NCBI GenBank assembly: GCA_973895155.1
Contig: OZ316893.1
Coordinates: 27,032,001 to 27,096,000 of the forward strand
DNA length: 64,000 nucleotides
Direction of reading: 5' to 3'
DNA from: Marsupella aquatica
Lineage: Eukaryota > Marchantiophyta
The number at the start of each line of letters is the position of its first letter. Position 1 is the first letter of the stretch. The notes under the pieces are model-generated. The model made no database searches. It was not told where the DNA came from and worked only from the letters and a program-made list of their open reading frames with translations. Position numbers and translations under genes: made by a program. Positions 1 to 10,559 of this stretch are shown piece by piece.

Positions 1-719
1 GATGAGCATTAAGTATGGATTTATCTTCTTGTGTATTTGATGGGCAACAAAGATGGATTTTGGACTTAACCAGGCCTTTTTGAGTGTGGACTATCAAAAG
101 AGCTTGAACGCAGCAGACTTTGGGTCCTTGTCCGCAACACAGGACGCCACCATTGACTCAGGGCAAAACACAATCCCCAGAATGTTACAAATTGCACTTG
201 ATTTGAGCTGAAAATTGCTTGGTGTGATCTGCTAGGTAACCCCAGAAAGATAGGACATTTGTATATCTTACCACTCAATCATATAATTATTATCAAAAAT
301 CACAAACAACACAGAATACAATAGAGCAGTTTCAGCTCAAACTGACTTCATTTACTCGTATTTGTCCTTTTGGGACATCATTTGTTTGTAATCTAGTGTA
401 CTTTGGTCTTTTATAAACAACTTGAATTTTTTCAATTAAGTAATATTGCCTTCTGTGGAATGGTGACTTGATTTTGTTAGTTTCATTTGAGATTGGACAA
501 TGGACTGCAATTGTCTTAGTTTACAAGAATTGGGGGCCCCATTTAGGTATGGTGTCTACCAATCTTACATGGCAAAGAGTGTGCCCAAGCACATGTTGAT
601 GCAGAGTGCTTGTTTTGTCTAGAATTCTTTATTACCTCCAAAGGTGGTCCAAACATTTATAAACTTAGGGGGGATTTTGATTGCCACTCTCTTTGGGCAT
701 ATATGTACATTGTCACATA
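1..719. other. Intergenic, no gene recognised
   Basis: AT-rich sequence with only short stop-limited reading frames and no recognisable protein similarity on either strand. Nothing further can be supported here. Confidence 0.5.
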
Positions 720-1130
720 ATGTTTTTTGATTTATAGTTTTTATGCCACTTTTTTGGTTTGTTGATTGAGAGTTTAACCTGGGTTAGCTCTTCACATCCA
801 ATGGCTATCATTGCACCTAGTCCCGTGCTTGGATAGCTCTGGTCTCCCTCAAGGTGATCTTGGCCACCTTCAGCAGGATAGAAGCAGAGGCTATGCGCAA
901 GGATAGGTTGGTCGTCAACAAAGGCTGTGCATAGTATGGGAGGACAAGAGCACCCAACCCACCCCTCAGTCACTTGACCCAAGGGTGGTCAAAGTCACCT
1001 TGAGGAAGACCCAGGCCGTTTGACTGCAATATTGAGTGCAATGACAGCCATTGGATGTGAAGGAGCTAGTCTGGGTTAACTTTCCTAACCCCTTAAACAA
1101 AAATAGTGGCATTTTGATAATTCAATAGGG
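720..1130. repeat. Foldback (MITE-like) element with ~115-bp inverted arms
   Basis: The left arm (about 728-870) and the right arm (about 985-1125) are imperfect inverted repeats. The block containing TCACATCCAATGGCT near 791 reappears in reverse complement near 1050 as AGCCATTGGATGTGA. Matching also holds outward (ATGCCACT near 742 against AGTGGCAT near 1107) and inward (CCTCAAGGTGA near 848 against TCACCTTGAGG near 992). No coding capacity lies between the arms. Exact ends and target duplication are unclear because the outermost bases are AT-rich and diverged. This is most simply a nonautonomous DNA transposon; its family is not assignable by eye. Confidence 0.65.
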
Positions 1131-1377
1131 AGGTATGTATTATTCCAAAATAGAGTGACACCGTAGTGAATCTCAGTTTGGCTCTTCATTCAGAAAGTGA
1201 AGGGCACTTGTGCCTTGTTTGTGACTTCTTGCTCCCAAGGAATCAAAATTCTTTTCAGCTTTCTGTTACAGTCTCAACCTACCAACTGCTTCAGCGTGTC
1301 TCATTTGCCCAGTTTTCACCCAAAGCTCTCCAAAAGGTTTTCCTGTAAGTAAACAAATTTCCTAAGCCCTAAACCCC

Positions 1378-1428
1378 TTTCCTGCAAGTAAACAAAATTG
1401 AGGAGCAAGTCTCGTTTACTTGCAGGAA
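1378..1428. repeat. Short perfect hairpin
   Basis: TTTCCTGCAAGTAAAC at about 1378-1393 is matched by its exact reverse complement at about 1413-1428, with a ~19-nt loop. A related TTTTCCTGTAAGTAAAC precedes it near 1337. It has no T-run and no adjacent gene end, so a function is not evident. Confidence 0.5.
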
Positions 1429-1623
1429 AGTTTTGCAATTAATGCTTTGGATGCATAACTCACGTGAACCTTGCAATGGAGCTGGACCAGCTCACTATCA
1501 TAGTTTCAAAACGGTTTTTTGGTTTCATTGGTCCATCTCCTGTAGGTGTATTGTCAAACCTTCAGGTCTTTGCAACGTGGATTTAACAGCACTCTAAGGT
1601 CCAACTTATAGTTTAACACACAT

Positions 1624-1964
1624 GGACAAAGAAAAGTGCCGTTTGTCACCGTCAAACATAGCTAAAGGAGGCTTTCTGGCGAAAACGAAACAAGTCGCGA
1701 TCGCGAATGTGTAACATTTCGAATACCCTTCTGGATTCAATCTTACACATAGAATATCCCTGGAATTTTCGATGGATCCACCTTGTACTTAAAATACTCA
1801 TTCCTTGGACAAAGAAAAGTGCCTTGTCACCGTGAAACATAGCCAAAGGAGGCTTTCTGGCGAAAACGAAACAAGTCGCGAACGCGAATGGGGAAAGTTA
1901 CGAATACCGTTCTGGATTCACCTGTACACATAGAATATCCATAGAATCTTCTATGGAATCCCAT
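1624..1964. repeat. Direct duplication, ~158-bp unit, two copies
   Basis: The segment starting GGACAAAGAAAAGTGCC at 1624 recurs at 1807 and stays alignable for about 158 bp, through CGAATACC and TCTGGATTCA to the ACACATAGAATATCC motif. Scattered substitutions and small indels separate the two, with about 23 bp between copies. No ORF spans both. Copies of this kind are common in decayed repeats; no origin could be assigned. Confidence 0.7.
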
Positions 1965-2186
1965 CTGTTTCTATTCAACGGAAAACGACCTTGCGACGGA
2001 CCATCCATGTCCGTCCATTCATGTCTATTCATCCATCCATTTTCCGTCCATCGATGCCCCTCTGTCTATCCATCCAGAAGGCGTGAGTCGGCGACGTGCA
2101 ATTTCGCGAAGTCTCGACAGTCACGAGAAATCCTCGTGTTCGTTTCGGTTATGAATTCTCGGTTTCGTGCACAGAATGATGAGAGC

Positions 2187-2300
2187 TCCGACTCACAAAA
2201 CCCGAGTCGTAGACTAATAACGTCTCGACGACATTGAGATTTCCGACTAAGAAAACCCGAGTCGTAGACACTAATAACGTCTCGACGACATTGAGATTTG
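2187..2300. repeat. Tandem duplication, ~57-bp unit, two copies
   Basis: The unit containing AAAACCCGAGTCGTAGAC and ACGTCTCGACGACATTGAGA occurs twice in direct succession with few differences. The surrounding sequence from 1990 to 2070 is rich in CCATCCAT and related tetramers. No gene is recognisable. Confidence 0.7.
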
Positions 2301-4589
2301 TGTGGGTCAAGATGCGGTACAGCGTTGCGACTCATGCTCATTCCGAAGCTGATTTTGAGCGAAGGAGATGCGGCGGATTCAATTGCGAATGTTCCCTTCA
2401 TTCCGCGGAGTCAGATCCGGACGCGAGTGTTCGTTTGGTTCGAATTGACCGTAGAACGACGGTATCCAAGAATGCAGAGTCACGCAGGGAATTGGAGGAT
2501 TTGGTTGGATAACAATGGAGCACCTTTCGTGAGGTATGTGGAAAAAGTCTACAGTTAAAAGTAATCAGCGGAGATGAGAGGCTGGCTCTTGACAAAGGGC
2601 TCTTGACTCCAAGGGGCTGGCCGAGATTTGCGGGTAGATTTGTGGTTGTGTGAGAATTTCTCTCAGCCTATGAGTGACTGATTGAGTCCGGGATCATGAG
2701 AGAAACACTCCATAAGTTAATTTACAAAAATAAGCCAAACAAAGTACAATGAAGGAAAAGCAAAATAGGTCCAAACGCGCACAAGTAGAGAAGGACTAGT
2801 GACATGGGGGAGTCTTCGGAGGAATTTCTGGCCGACGGGGCTAAAACTAGACCAGACTACAGGTGTTCGCACGCTCGTAGGTGTTAGACGAGAAGACAGG
2901 ATCGAATGACATAACGGCGCGGCGGCACAGACTCACAGAGGAACGCCTAGCGGGACAATCATGTCGTCAAAGATATCCCCGAATATGCGTCTGCAAGGCG
3001 GGTATATAACGGGAATGATGCTGGTAGATTCGAGGCAAGGAAGCGGATCTCGCTCCACAGGACAATTGCGCAGGGCTCCTGTAGACACCAAGTCCAGGAC
3101 TCCAGGGAGTCCAGGCAGCCACGAAACCAACAACGGAATTCCCTTGTGGGCCAGGGAGCGAGAGTGGTTCGAACTTCGAGGTGAGATGGTAGTCACGAAA
3201 CTGTTGGTGCTTTTGGATTAGGAACGCAAACCTAGGAAGATACCGTACTGCAATTTTGCTTGTCTATAAAAGGCTGGTGGTGGCAAAGAGAGTTCTATTA
3301 CTGAGTGCAGAGTCAGTGCGGACGTACGACAGAGTTTACTGTCCGACATCATTATTTTCACTGGAGAGTGATTTTTCGAGACCTCGCTCTGAATCAACAA
3401 TCACGCAGTGTAGTCTTCTTGGCTCCTTTCCGTCGGTGCCATCGAGCAGGGGAGACATTCTCCAGCACCCGCGATCAGCGATATACTACGTGAAAGCCTT
3501 TTGCGACCTTCACGGTGAGTGACTCCTTTCCGTGTGTTCGTCGATAGTATGGGTATTCTATTACTTCTGTAGCAACTCAAACACAGAATGGTTCAGTTAG
3601 CGCCGCACAGACACTGCAGTCCTTCAGGACAGCTCGAGATTCATGAAGATGCCTGACTTCTAAAATGGTAGTTGTGGAAGTGTTGTACCCTGACCGACAA
3701 CAGGGCTCAGAATTTAAATAAGCTCACTAGGACCGTCACGGCTCCTTCATATCTATTTCCTTGTTTGTGGTCCCGAACGGTACTTCAATATAGTTACGTT
3801 ATTAACCTTCAAATTTTATTAGAGGACACTTTTTCTGTTTTTGCAATGTTACGTGAAACTGTTGGGCTTGTACCAAAAATGGTTGCTTCCACAAAGTCCT
3901 GATTCTCATGAGGTTGATCTTTCTGGAGTGGAAGATCTAATGTCGAACATCCCGAACTTGTGGAACCAGTGCATCCACAATCGGAGCTCCCTACGCTGAT
4001 TCAGGGGAGCCTCGAAGGAGCTCCCTACACTGATTCAAGGGAGCCTCGAAGGCCAGCTCGACGATTAAAGCAGGGATTTTGTGCATCCCCGAGCTTTCAC
4101 GTACGCTCACAAGTTCACACCGCTTCTCACTCCTAACCTCAGTGGAAGCACGAGGAAGACGTAGTCAACTCGTCGTTTGAAGACAATTTCCCCGGATTAT
4201 TTTGCCCATATAGATGCCTCGGCAGGGAATCCCCTCCTCAGGTACCTTGGGAGACACTTGGTCCCGGCCGTCTTTCTATTCCTCGATCTTTTGAACAGTC
4301 CAAAGATCGCATTCAAAGATCTGGACAGTGGCATAGCGTCTTTGGACGTCGAATGCTGAATGTAATTCCTTGAAGCTGTGTCGTAGTTTCCATTATGATG
4401 TTGGTGTTGGGCAGAAGTTGCTCTCTGACTGTAGCATTGGTCAACTACTACTATTTAGTTAATTCTCAGATAGAACTCTAGAAGAACTACCTCATTTCCA
4501 TTTCGGGTCTAATCAATGGTGTGCCAGAAACAGTCCTGTTGTCACTCGTCGTGTTCGGAGATAGTAACAACAGACGATGCTCTTTGCAG
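2301..4589. other. Region upstream of the TH2-like gene, no confident gene
   Basis: A TATA-like CTATAAAAGG lies near 3264, followed by moderately GC-rich sequence, but its target transcript is unknown. A 40-bp tandem duplication (GAGCTCCCTAC...GGGAGCCTCGAAGG) lies at about 4007-4068. Translation of 3950-4130 gives a proline/arginine-rich string of the type found between copia integrase and reverse transcriptase, so this may be decayed retroelement. The first coding exon and start codon of the TH2-like gene must also lie in this interval, because the first recognisable exon (4590) opens mid-codon; I could not identify it. Confidence 0.35.
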
Positions 4590-7500
4590 GAGGAGAGACG
4601 ACCGCGTCTGTTTTGAAGAGATTGTGGAAGGGAGCTAATTCGGACTGGGTGAAACTTGTGCATCATCCTTTCGTGTTGGAGATGTCGACGCTGACCTTAT
4701 CATTGTCCAGTGCAGCGACGTATATGAACGACCAAGCGGAATACTTCACGGATTTTCTCGCTCCGTAATACTCTACCCTCCTACCCTCCGTTACGTGAAT
4801 ATTCGCCCGTCTTTCGAGGCAGATAGCCGAGTTTTTCTCCGTAGTTTAAAATAAAAACTCGTGGATCACGTGCTCCATGTTTGTAAGTGGACTTGCTGAT
4901 GTCGCACTCCTTAATGATTGCCAGTGCGGGAGACGACAAATGTTAATCATTTTTCTGTCGGTGAAGGTTGCAGGACGATCCGGAGACTCGTTCGAGAGTG
5001 CAGACAGCGAACCATGTCCAGGACCTCAGGAACACCTTCACCAACCTGGTAATAAATGTAGATGAGGCTGTAAGGAGTTTTGATATAATTGTTCTTGAAC
5101 TTGCAACGACACTCAATTATCCGTCGGTGCTCCTAGTTTGTGTATGATTCTCTTTCTACCACCTTTTAAAAATTGCCGTAAAAAACCTTCACTCCTCTTC
5201 GGTCGAATTTTGGCTCGAGGTAGTGAATTGTGGACAACTAAACAAATTTCTGTATTCAAAGTCACATTTTCGTATGTTTAAGTTAACACGAGGTTTTGTA
5301 GTGCAGGAACTAGAGAGTATGAATTTGGTTGAAGGTGGCTCGAATGTTGCTTCAAGCACAGAAATCAGTCCCGTTGCACAAAAGATGAAGCAACTCATGG
5401 ACGTCAAGTCAGAGTATGAGAACAGCGGCGATGCACTGCTCTCTTGGGCGGCTATTTTGCGACTTCGGGATTTCCTCGAGAGAACAATCACCAGTCGTCT
5501 CCCTCAACCAGATTCTGGCATCCAGCATGGTGGAGTCTGGCTCAGCACCTTTGCTAAGTCGCATGTCCAGGTGATGATTCCGCACACTCAATACTCAACA
5601 GCATTCGGAGATGTTCCATCTGCTCCAGTCATTCGGCTGTGTCAAATGAGAGTTCTATTACTCTGCTTGTGTCTGTATGTTTGACTAGTGCAGCATCCGT
5701 AACGGGTGATTCTATTGTGGAAAGCAGGCTTGTATAGCTTTCGTGGAAGACGAATTGATGAAGATATTACCAGCGACAATGAACCAAGGCGAAACGGAGC
5801 GGGTCAAGAATATTTTCAATGCTGTACTGCAATTTGAGTTGGCCCTGTTGGACTCAGCTTATGCTAGGAGTCGGTCAAACGGAGAACTGGCGCAGCAGCC
5901 GAGCAGCCCTTGGCACCCTTCCAATATCATCTTCACCACAGACTTCGATGTCACTTGTACAATAGTAGATTCGTGCGATTCTTTGGTTCGAGCCGCGGAG
6001 TCTGCGGCCAAGAAATCCTCTGGAGACGTCCAATGGGGGAAGTTGCTTGAAGACTACGATGAAATTTTAGATCGACATGCAATTCGAACAAAAATTACTC
6101 TCCACAGTCTAGAAAACCCGGAGAAAAGCATTGAAGTCACCAAGCGATTGTCAGGGCGGGACGAAAATTCCGACGATGTCGTGCCTGGAATGGACCCCTC
6201 TCTAAAGCCTTTGTTCGAGAGTACAATCAAAACCTCTTCAGTGTCCTCCAGTGAGGACTCTGAAAATGTTCCATTTGATGAGGCAGGCCTCCGAAGAGCT
6301 CTCACTAGACTTTCGGACCTGGAAGTATTGTGCAATAAGGTAATTTGACCTCTCAAAATTCTTTATCCCAAGAGGTGGACGGGGATGCGTGGGCTCTGGT
6401 AAAAAGTACATAGCAAAGCACTACATTTTTGGAAGATCTCGAAATTTGACTTTCTTAATATGTTATCTTGGGGAAAATGTTTTTGTAAAACTCACGGTAG
6501 ATAGAGGAAGGTTGTTGCTTCATCGATTGCCAGTTCGTATGAAATTTCGTGCACTGCTATCCCTCCATCGATTGACTGTTTTCCGCCTATGTCTAAATCA
6601 GGACATAATGTCATCTGGGGTTTTGAGTGGATTCACAAGAAACGGAGTATTGGCGGAGGCCAAGTTTGTGGAGCTTAGACCCTGTTCCACAGAAGTTTTG
6701 AATCAATTTATCGGAATAGGAACGCAAATTCATGTTGTGTCCGCAAATTGGTCTCGGGATCTGATTATTGGAGGATTACCCAGTATGCCAGGTAAATGCC
6801 CTGTTTTTTTCTTCTCCCTTCCCGACATTTTTTGATTTTGATGTTCATGTTCTTTGAATCTATTTGAAGAATTTGGAGAGCGATGTGATCTTCTCTGCTT
6901 CATGATGAATTCTGCAGTAGGTCGTTGGACGTTTCCCTTTTTTATTCTGACTCGAATAGAAAATTCGTATCTGCATGACCGTGTCACTGATGCAGAGAGC
7001 AAATTATTTGTGCACTGCAACGATATGCTGTACGACTCCGAAGGGGTGTCAACTGGAATTGTTGACAACACTCTGGTGGACGCGTTCGACAAGGAACAGA
7101 TGTTACGAGCTCTTCGCACTCTGTACAGTCACTACGACGGCAAGAATGTTGATGATCTCCAAGTCGTTGCTAAAGCCCAGGCAGAAGGGAAAGCAGAAAG
7201 GATGTTGGTATATATGGGAGACAGCCACACAGATCTATTGGGATTGTTAGAAGCCGATTTGGGAATCGCAATCGGCTTGTCTTCAGCGGCTAGGAAGGTG
7301 ATGTCGCTGTATGGGATTAAGTTGCTTCCTCTCGTTGAGGCTTCTGCATCCATCTCTCGAGCCCGCTTGAACGGATTGCGATGCAGTTGGAGGCGTTCAG
7401 GCATTCTTTTCGAAGCGCGAGGATGGGAAGATATTCAGGCCTGCCTCTTTGGGGTGGCTGAGACTCCAGGACCGGCTGATCCTCTCCGGTCGAGCGGAAA

Positions 7501-7609
7501 AAGTTCAGAAGATCCATCAGTACAACAGCAGCCACAGTTTAACACCACCGACATGTCGCAAGAGCGACCTCCTCCAGCGAATTTGGAGCTCGTCCAGGTT
7601 GCTTGCTAA
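4590..7609 (+). CDS. TH2: TH2-like TENA-HAD thiamin monophosphate phosphatase (5' exon missing from model)
   Basis: The proposed exons are 4590-4764, 4819-4840 (tentative 22-nt micro-exon), 4974-5048, 5307-5570, 5728-6339, 6602-6791 and 6996-7609 (TAA). Introns are GT-AG and phases agree throughout. The product resembles plant TH2, which fuses an N-terminal TENA domain to a C-terminal HAD phosphatase; in Arabidopsis the HAD part releases thiamin from thiamin monophosphate. HAD residues are visible: motif I DFDVT in the fifth listed exon, the serine of HVVSAN in 6602-6791, and motif IV GDSHTD with LLEADLGIAIG in the last exon. The TENA half keeps the order of helices (LWKGANSDWVKLVHHPFV; YMNDQAEYFTDF; the helix VEDELMKILP before the HAD) but is poorly conserved and its usual active-site cysteine is not seen. 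A Ser/Pro/Gln-rich tail of about 50 residues follows the last HAD strand. The upstream exon carrying the start, and possibly a transit peptide, was not located. Confidence 0.8.
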
Positions 7610-8059
7610 TCGAAGTAAACTTGGTCACCTCAAACTAGACAATCTTTCGTTTGCGCGGAAGTGCTCATTCTTGGATCTCCTAAGCTATATATGATCTATC
7701 GGTTTTCTCATCAAGTGGCAGAAGTCTAGCAGACAGTCCACAGTTGGAAATCCAAAATTTTCCATGATCTTACATACTCCAGACACCCAATTTTTCCACT
7801 TACATTCCATTTCAGCTCGATTTTAGCCACACATGCGTGCAGCTTGACTGTGTCGCCGCAGATAGATTGATAGATAGATAGACAGTGGGCCACATCGCAT
7901 GCCCTTGCGGTCTCTCGGCTTTCGTAACGGTTCGCATGGAATTTAGTGAGACGTTTCCGAGCGTTTGTAGCATAAAGCCCATGAATTGGAGTATTCAGGA
8001 TCATTGCGAGGACACACCTTTCGCAATTTCTGTGAAGGTCATTTTTATAAAATTGGAAT
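7610..8059. other. 3' flank of the TH2-like gene
   Basis: It is probably 3' untranslated sequence and spacer. No canonical AATAAA was noted close to the stop. A GATA-type short run (gatagatagatagac) lies near 7866-7883. No further gene is supported. Confidence 0.4.
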
Positions 8060-8252
8060 AGTTTACTGATTGGCAGTGAATGAGTGAGTGGATTGTCACT
8101 GACTGAATGAGGGACATAAAGGGGGAGCTCACATGGGAGTGAGTGGATTGTCACTGACTGAATGAGGGACATAAAGGGGGAGCTCACATGGGATAGTTTG
8201 ACTGGATTGGCAGTGAATGAATGAAGGAGGGACTTAAATGGGGAGCTCACAT
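8060..8252. repeat. Tandem repeat, ~55-bp unit, three copies
   Basis: The unit containing GTGAGTGGATTGTCACTGAC and GGGACATAAAGGGGGAGCTC is present as two near-identical copies, with a third, more diverged copy ending in GGGAGCTCACATAAATAC. The antisense strand happens to be open through it, which explains a long but meaningless reading frame. Confidence 0.75.
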
Positions 8253-8634
8253 AAATACAAGGCCAGCAGACTACCCTGGCAAGAACAAATCAATGGTCCC
8301 AGTTAACTGGCAAGACCAAATCAACGGTGCCAGTTAAAGAATGATCCAATGACATCAACCTGGTGAGGTCAGTGTACTACTAATGAACAAGAAATCAGAG
8401 GGAGAATACATGGAGAGAGGGGCTCACGTAAATCAAGGAGAAGGTGGAGTAAATATCAAGACCTTATTTATAAACAACTACAAGCTAGAGTTGGGGCCTA
8501 GGCTTATACACTAGCCCACCATGCAATGAGAAAACTCATGGTTATGATGTATGTTAATTTGTATGTATGTTAATTTGTAATCATGCAGGCCTTCTGTACT
8601 GATTTTTATTTACATTCAAAAATGTACTCTATGA

Positions 8635-8826
8635 CCCCACCATAACATATGTGCATAGAAAGGAGGATGGTATGTTATGTATGATTATTAAACCCCACCA
8701 TAACATATGTGCATAGAAAGGAGGATGGTATGTTATGTATGATTATTAAACCCCACCATAAGATATGTGCATAGAAAGAGGGATGTGCATAGAAAAGAGG
8801 ATTATATGTTATGTATGATTATTAAA
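8635..8826. repeat. Tandem repeat, 58-bp unit, three copies
   Basis: Copies begin at 8635, 8693 and 8751, each opening CCCCACCATAA and containing ATGTGCATAGAAAG, GTTATGTATGATTATTAAA. The first two are essentially identical. The third has an internal partial duplication of the GTGCATAGAAA segment. It lies within a longer dispersed repeat that also occurs near 15.9-16.1 kb and 26.2-26.4 kb. Confidence 0.8.
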
Positions 8827-8929
8827 ATGAAAACATGCATGATGATTAACCTTCAAAGAATGTGAATAGTGAATATGCTATTCATGTTCAAAGAAGGGGT
8901 AGTTGGGGCTAGTAATAGTATATCATAAT

Positions 8930-9429
8930 GGAAAGCATTTGATAGCCTAAAAAATGGGAAATTCCTGAGTTCCATCACATTTGTCACCTGACAGCTAGAG
9001 GTTCAATTTCTCATATGATGTCAAATTTATTCCTCCCAGTCATTGCTTCCTCTACTTGAAAGCAAATGGTTTGGATGGAAGAGTTTGTTAAACTTTGTTC
9101 TTAATCTGTCACACATCCTAACTGCTTGTTGCTCTACTTCTACTTGCCTCAATAATTGAGAGTTAGCATGCTGGTCACCACCAGATTGGTGCGAACGTGA
9201 CAAGTAGCTTGGATCCTATGATTCATGCTCTATAGAAGTTATGTTAGGAATTTAATTTTGGGTGTACTAGAGTTAAATCACAATTAGTCTAGCTGTAAAT
9301 AGGTGTCTGATTAAGCATAGATGTGTCACTACTATGTTCACTAGCATGACTTAGCTTATGATTGGAATTGAGACTCAATTATGGTGAGTAGTCTAGAACT
9401 TAGGGAGGGTTTACTCTAAGTGTGGAGAC
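8930..9429. other. Intergenic, no gene recognised
   Basis: Low-complexity AT-rich spacer between the 8.6-8.9 kb repeat and LINE debris. No supported feature. Confidence 0.4.
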
Positions 9430-9432
9430 TCA

Positions 9433-9790
9433 TTGCAATTCAGTCAAAGATTTTCTGGACCTGATTACACTTTTTCTGGGTCAGCTTTCTTCAAAATGGC
9501 CAAACCAGGCATCCTCCCAAGGACATTGGAATATGTGCAGATATCGGTCTGCAAACGTCCATATTATAACAATGGATTTTGGATTCCATTTCTGCACCTT
9601 GATCGCAATGAACCTTTGATCATGTTTCTCGTATTTCTGAGTTCCGGATTCATGAGGAGATGCTGGATTTCTTGTCGTCGAGATTGAACTTTAGTACAGT
9701 TGAAGAATAAATGCTCGGTGTACTCAAAGTGTAATTTGCACCTGGTGCAAGTCCCTAGTGGTTTGCCCTATAATTCATGAAGCAACCACA
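9433..9790 (-). pseudogene. LINE fragment: reverse-transcriptase-associated zinc-binding (zf-RVT) tail
   Basis: Read on the minus strand from about 9780, the translation gives a CX2C...H...C pattern (CTRCKLHFEYTEHLFFNC) followed by VQSRRQEIQHLLMNPE. This is the zf-RVT pattern found near the C terminus of plant LINE (non-LTR) polyproteins. Only this C-terminal part is recognisable. It lies 3' of a second, larger LINE fragment in the same orientation that has its own zinc module, so two LINE copies are probably represented. Confidence 0.5.
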
Positions 9791-10559
9791 ATTTAGAACC
9801 CTCATACCCAAAGGAAGAAAACTGTCAATCGTCCCCAAATGTTTTACATTGCGTCTTCCAGATTTCTTCCAGTACCAAGCTGCTCTTACCCTCAGTTGAG
9901 CTTAGTAGTATCAAGTCTGGTCCTAGCCCGAGCTGGATTTCAAACGCTATTCGGCAAAACCCAGCCCCAGTTTTTCCCACTCCAGTTCCAGTGCCATCCT
10001 ATGCACTTGTGAGAGGGCCTCCCCAATTAGAAGGGTGATTTGCTGCAATTTCTTTTTCTGCCTCAAAAGAACCAGATGAATTCCATTCAAATAGCCAACA
10101 TACAGAAAGGGGGGGCCCAAAAAGGCACCTGCCCGAGCCAAACGACTAGAGGTCGACGTGCTAAGACTGGAGGGGCCGGAACCAGGGAAGAAGTTGTGTT
10201 TCCCAAAGGGAACAACTAAACAAAGTATTTAGAGACTACAGTCGGAGAAGCAAACTCCTAAGGACCGGCCAGTGATCAGGTCCCGATAGGGTTCCTATCA
10301 ATGCGTCCATGACGCAGCAATGACACTCAATCAGTCAGTCTGCAATGCAGCTTCCAAACCTAAGCATGAATTGAAGGACATTCATGGCAGACATGGAGGA
10401 ACCAGTGGTACTTGAAGAGTTTCTTCATGTATCTCCCACATGCCAGACCAAGTACCATAGTTGAAGGACATCTCATTGTGGGCTTCAACTAGTGTGGTCT
10501 TGCCTGCTCTGATACGGATTCTGAGCCGTGCCTGGTCCCTCTATAAATAAATTCCGAGC

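Noticed and set aside
3190-3530. Possible solo LTR or gene promoter (TATAAAAGG near 3265)
   Set aside because: No matching second copy, TG...CA boundaries with target duplication, or linked ORF could be found.
8635-8826. CRISPR-like regular repeat array
   Set aside because: The copies are directly abutting without unique spacers, in a plant nuclear context; these are ordinary minisatellites.
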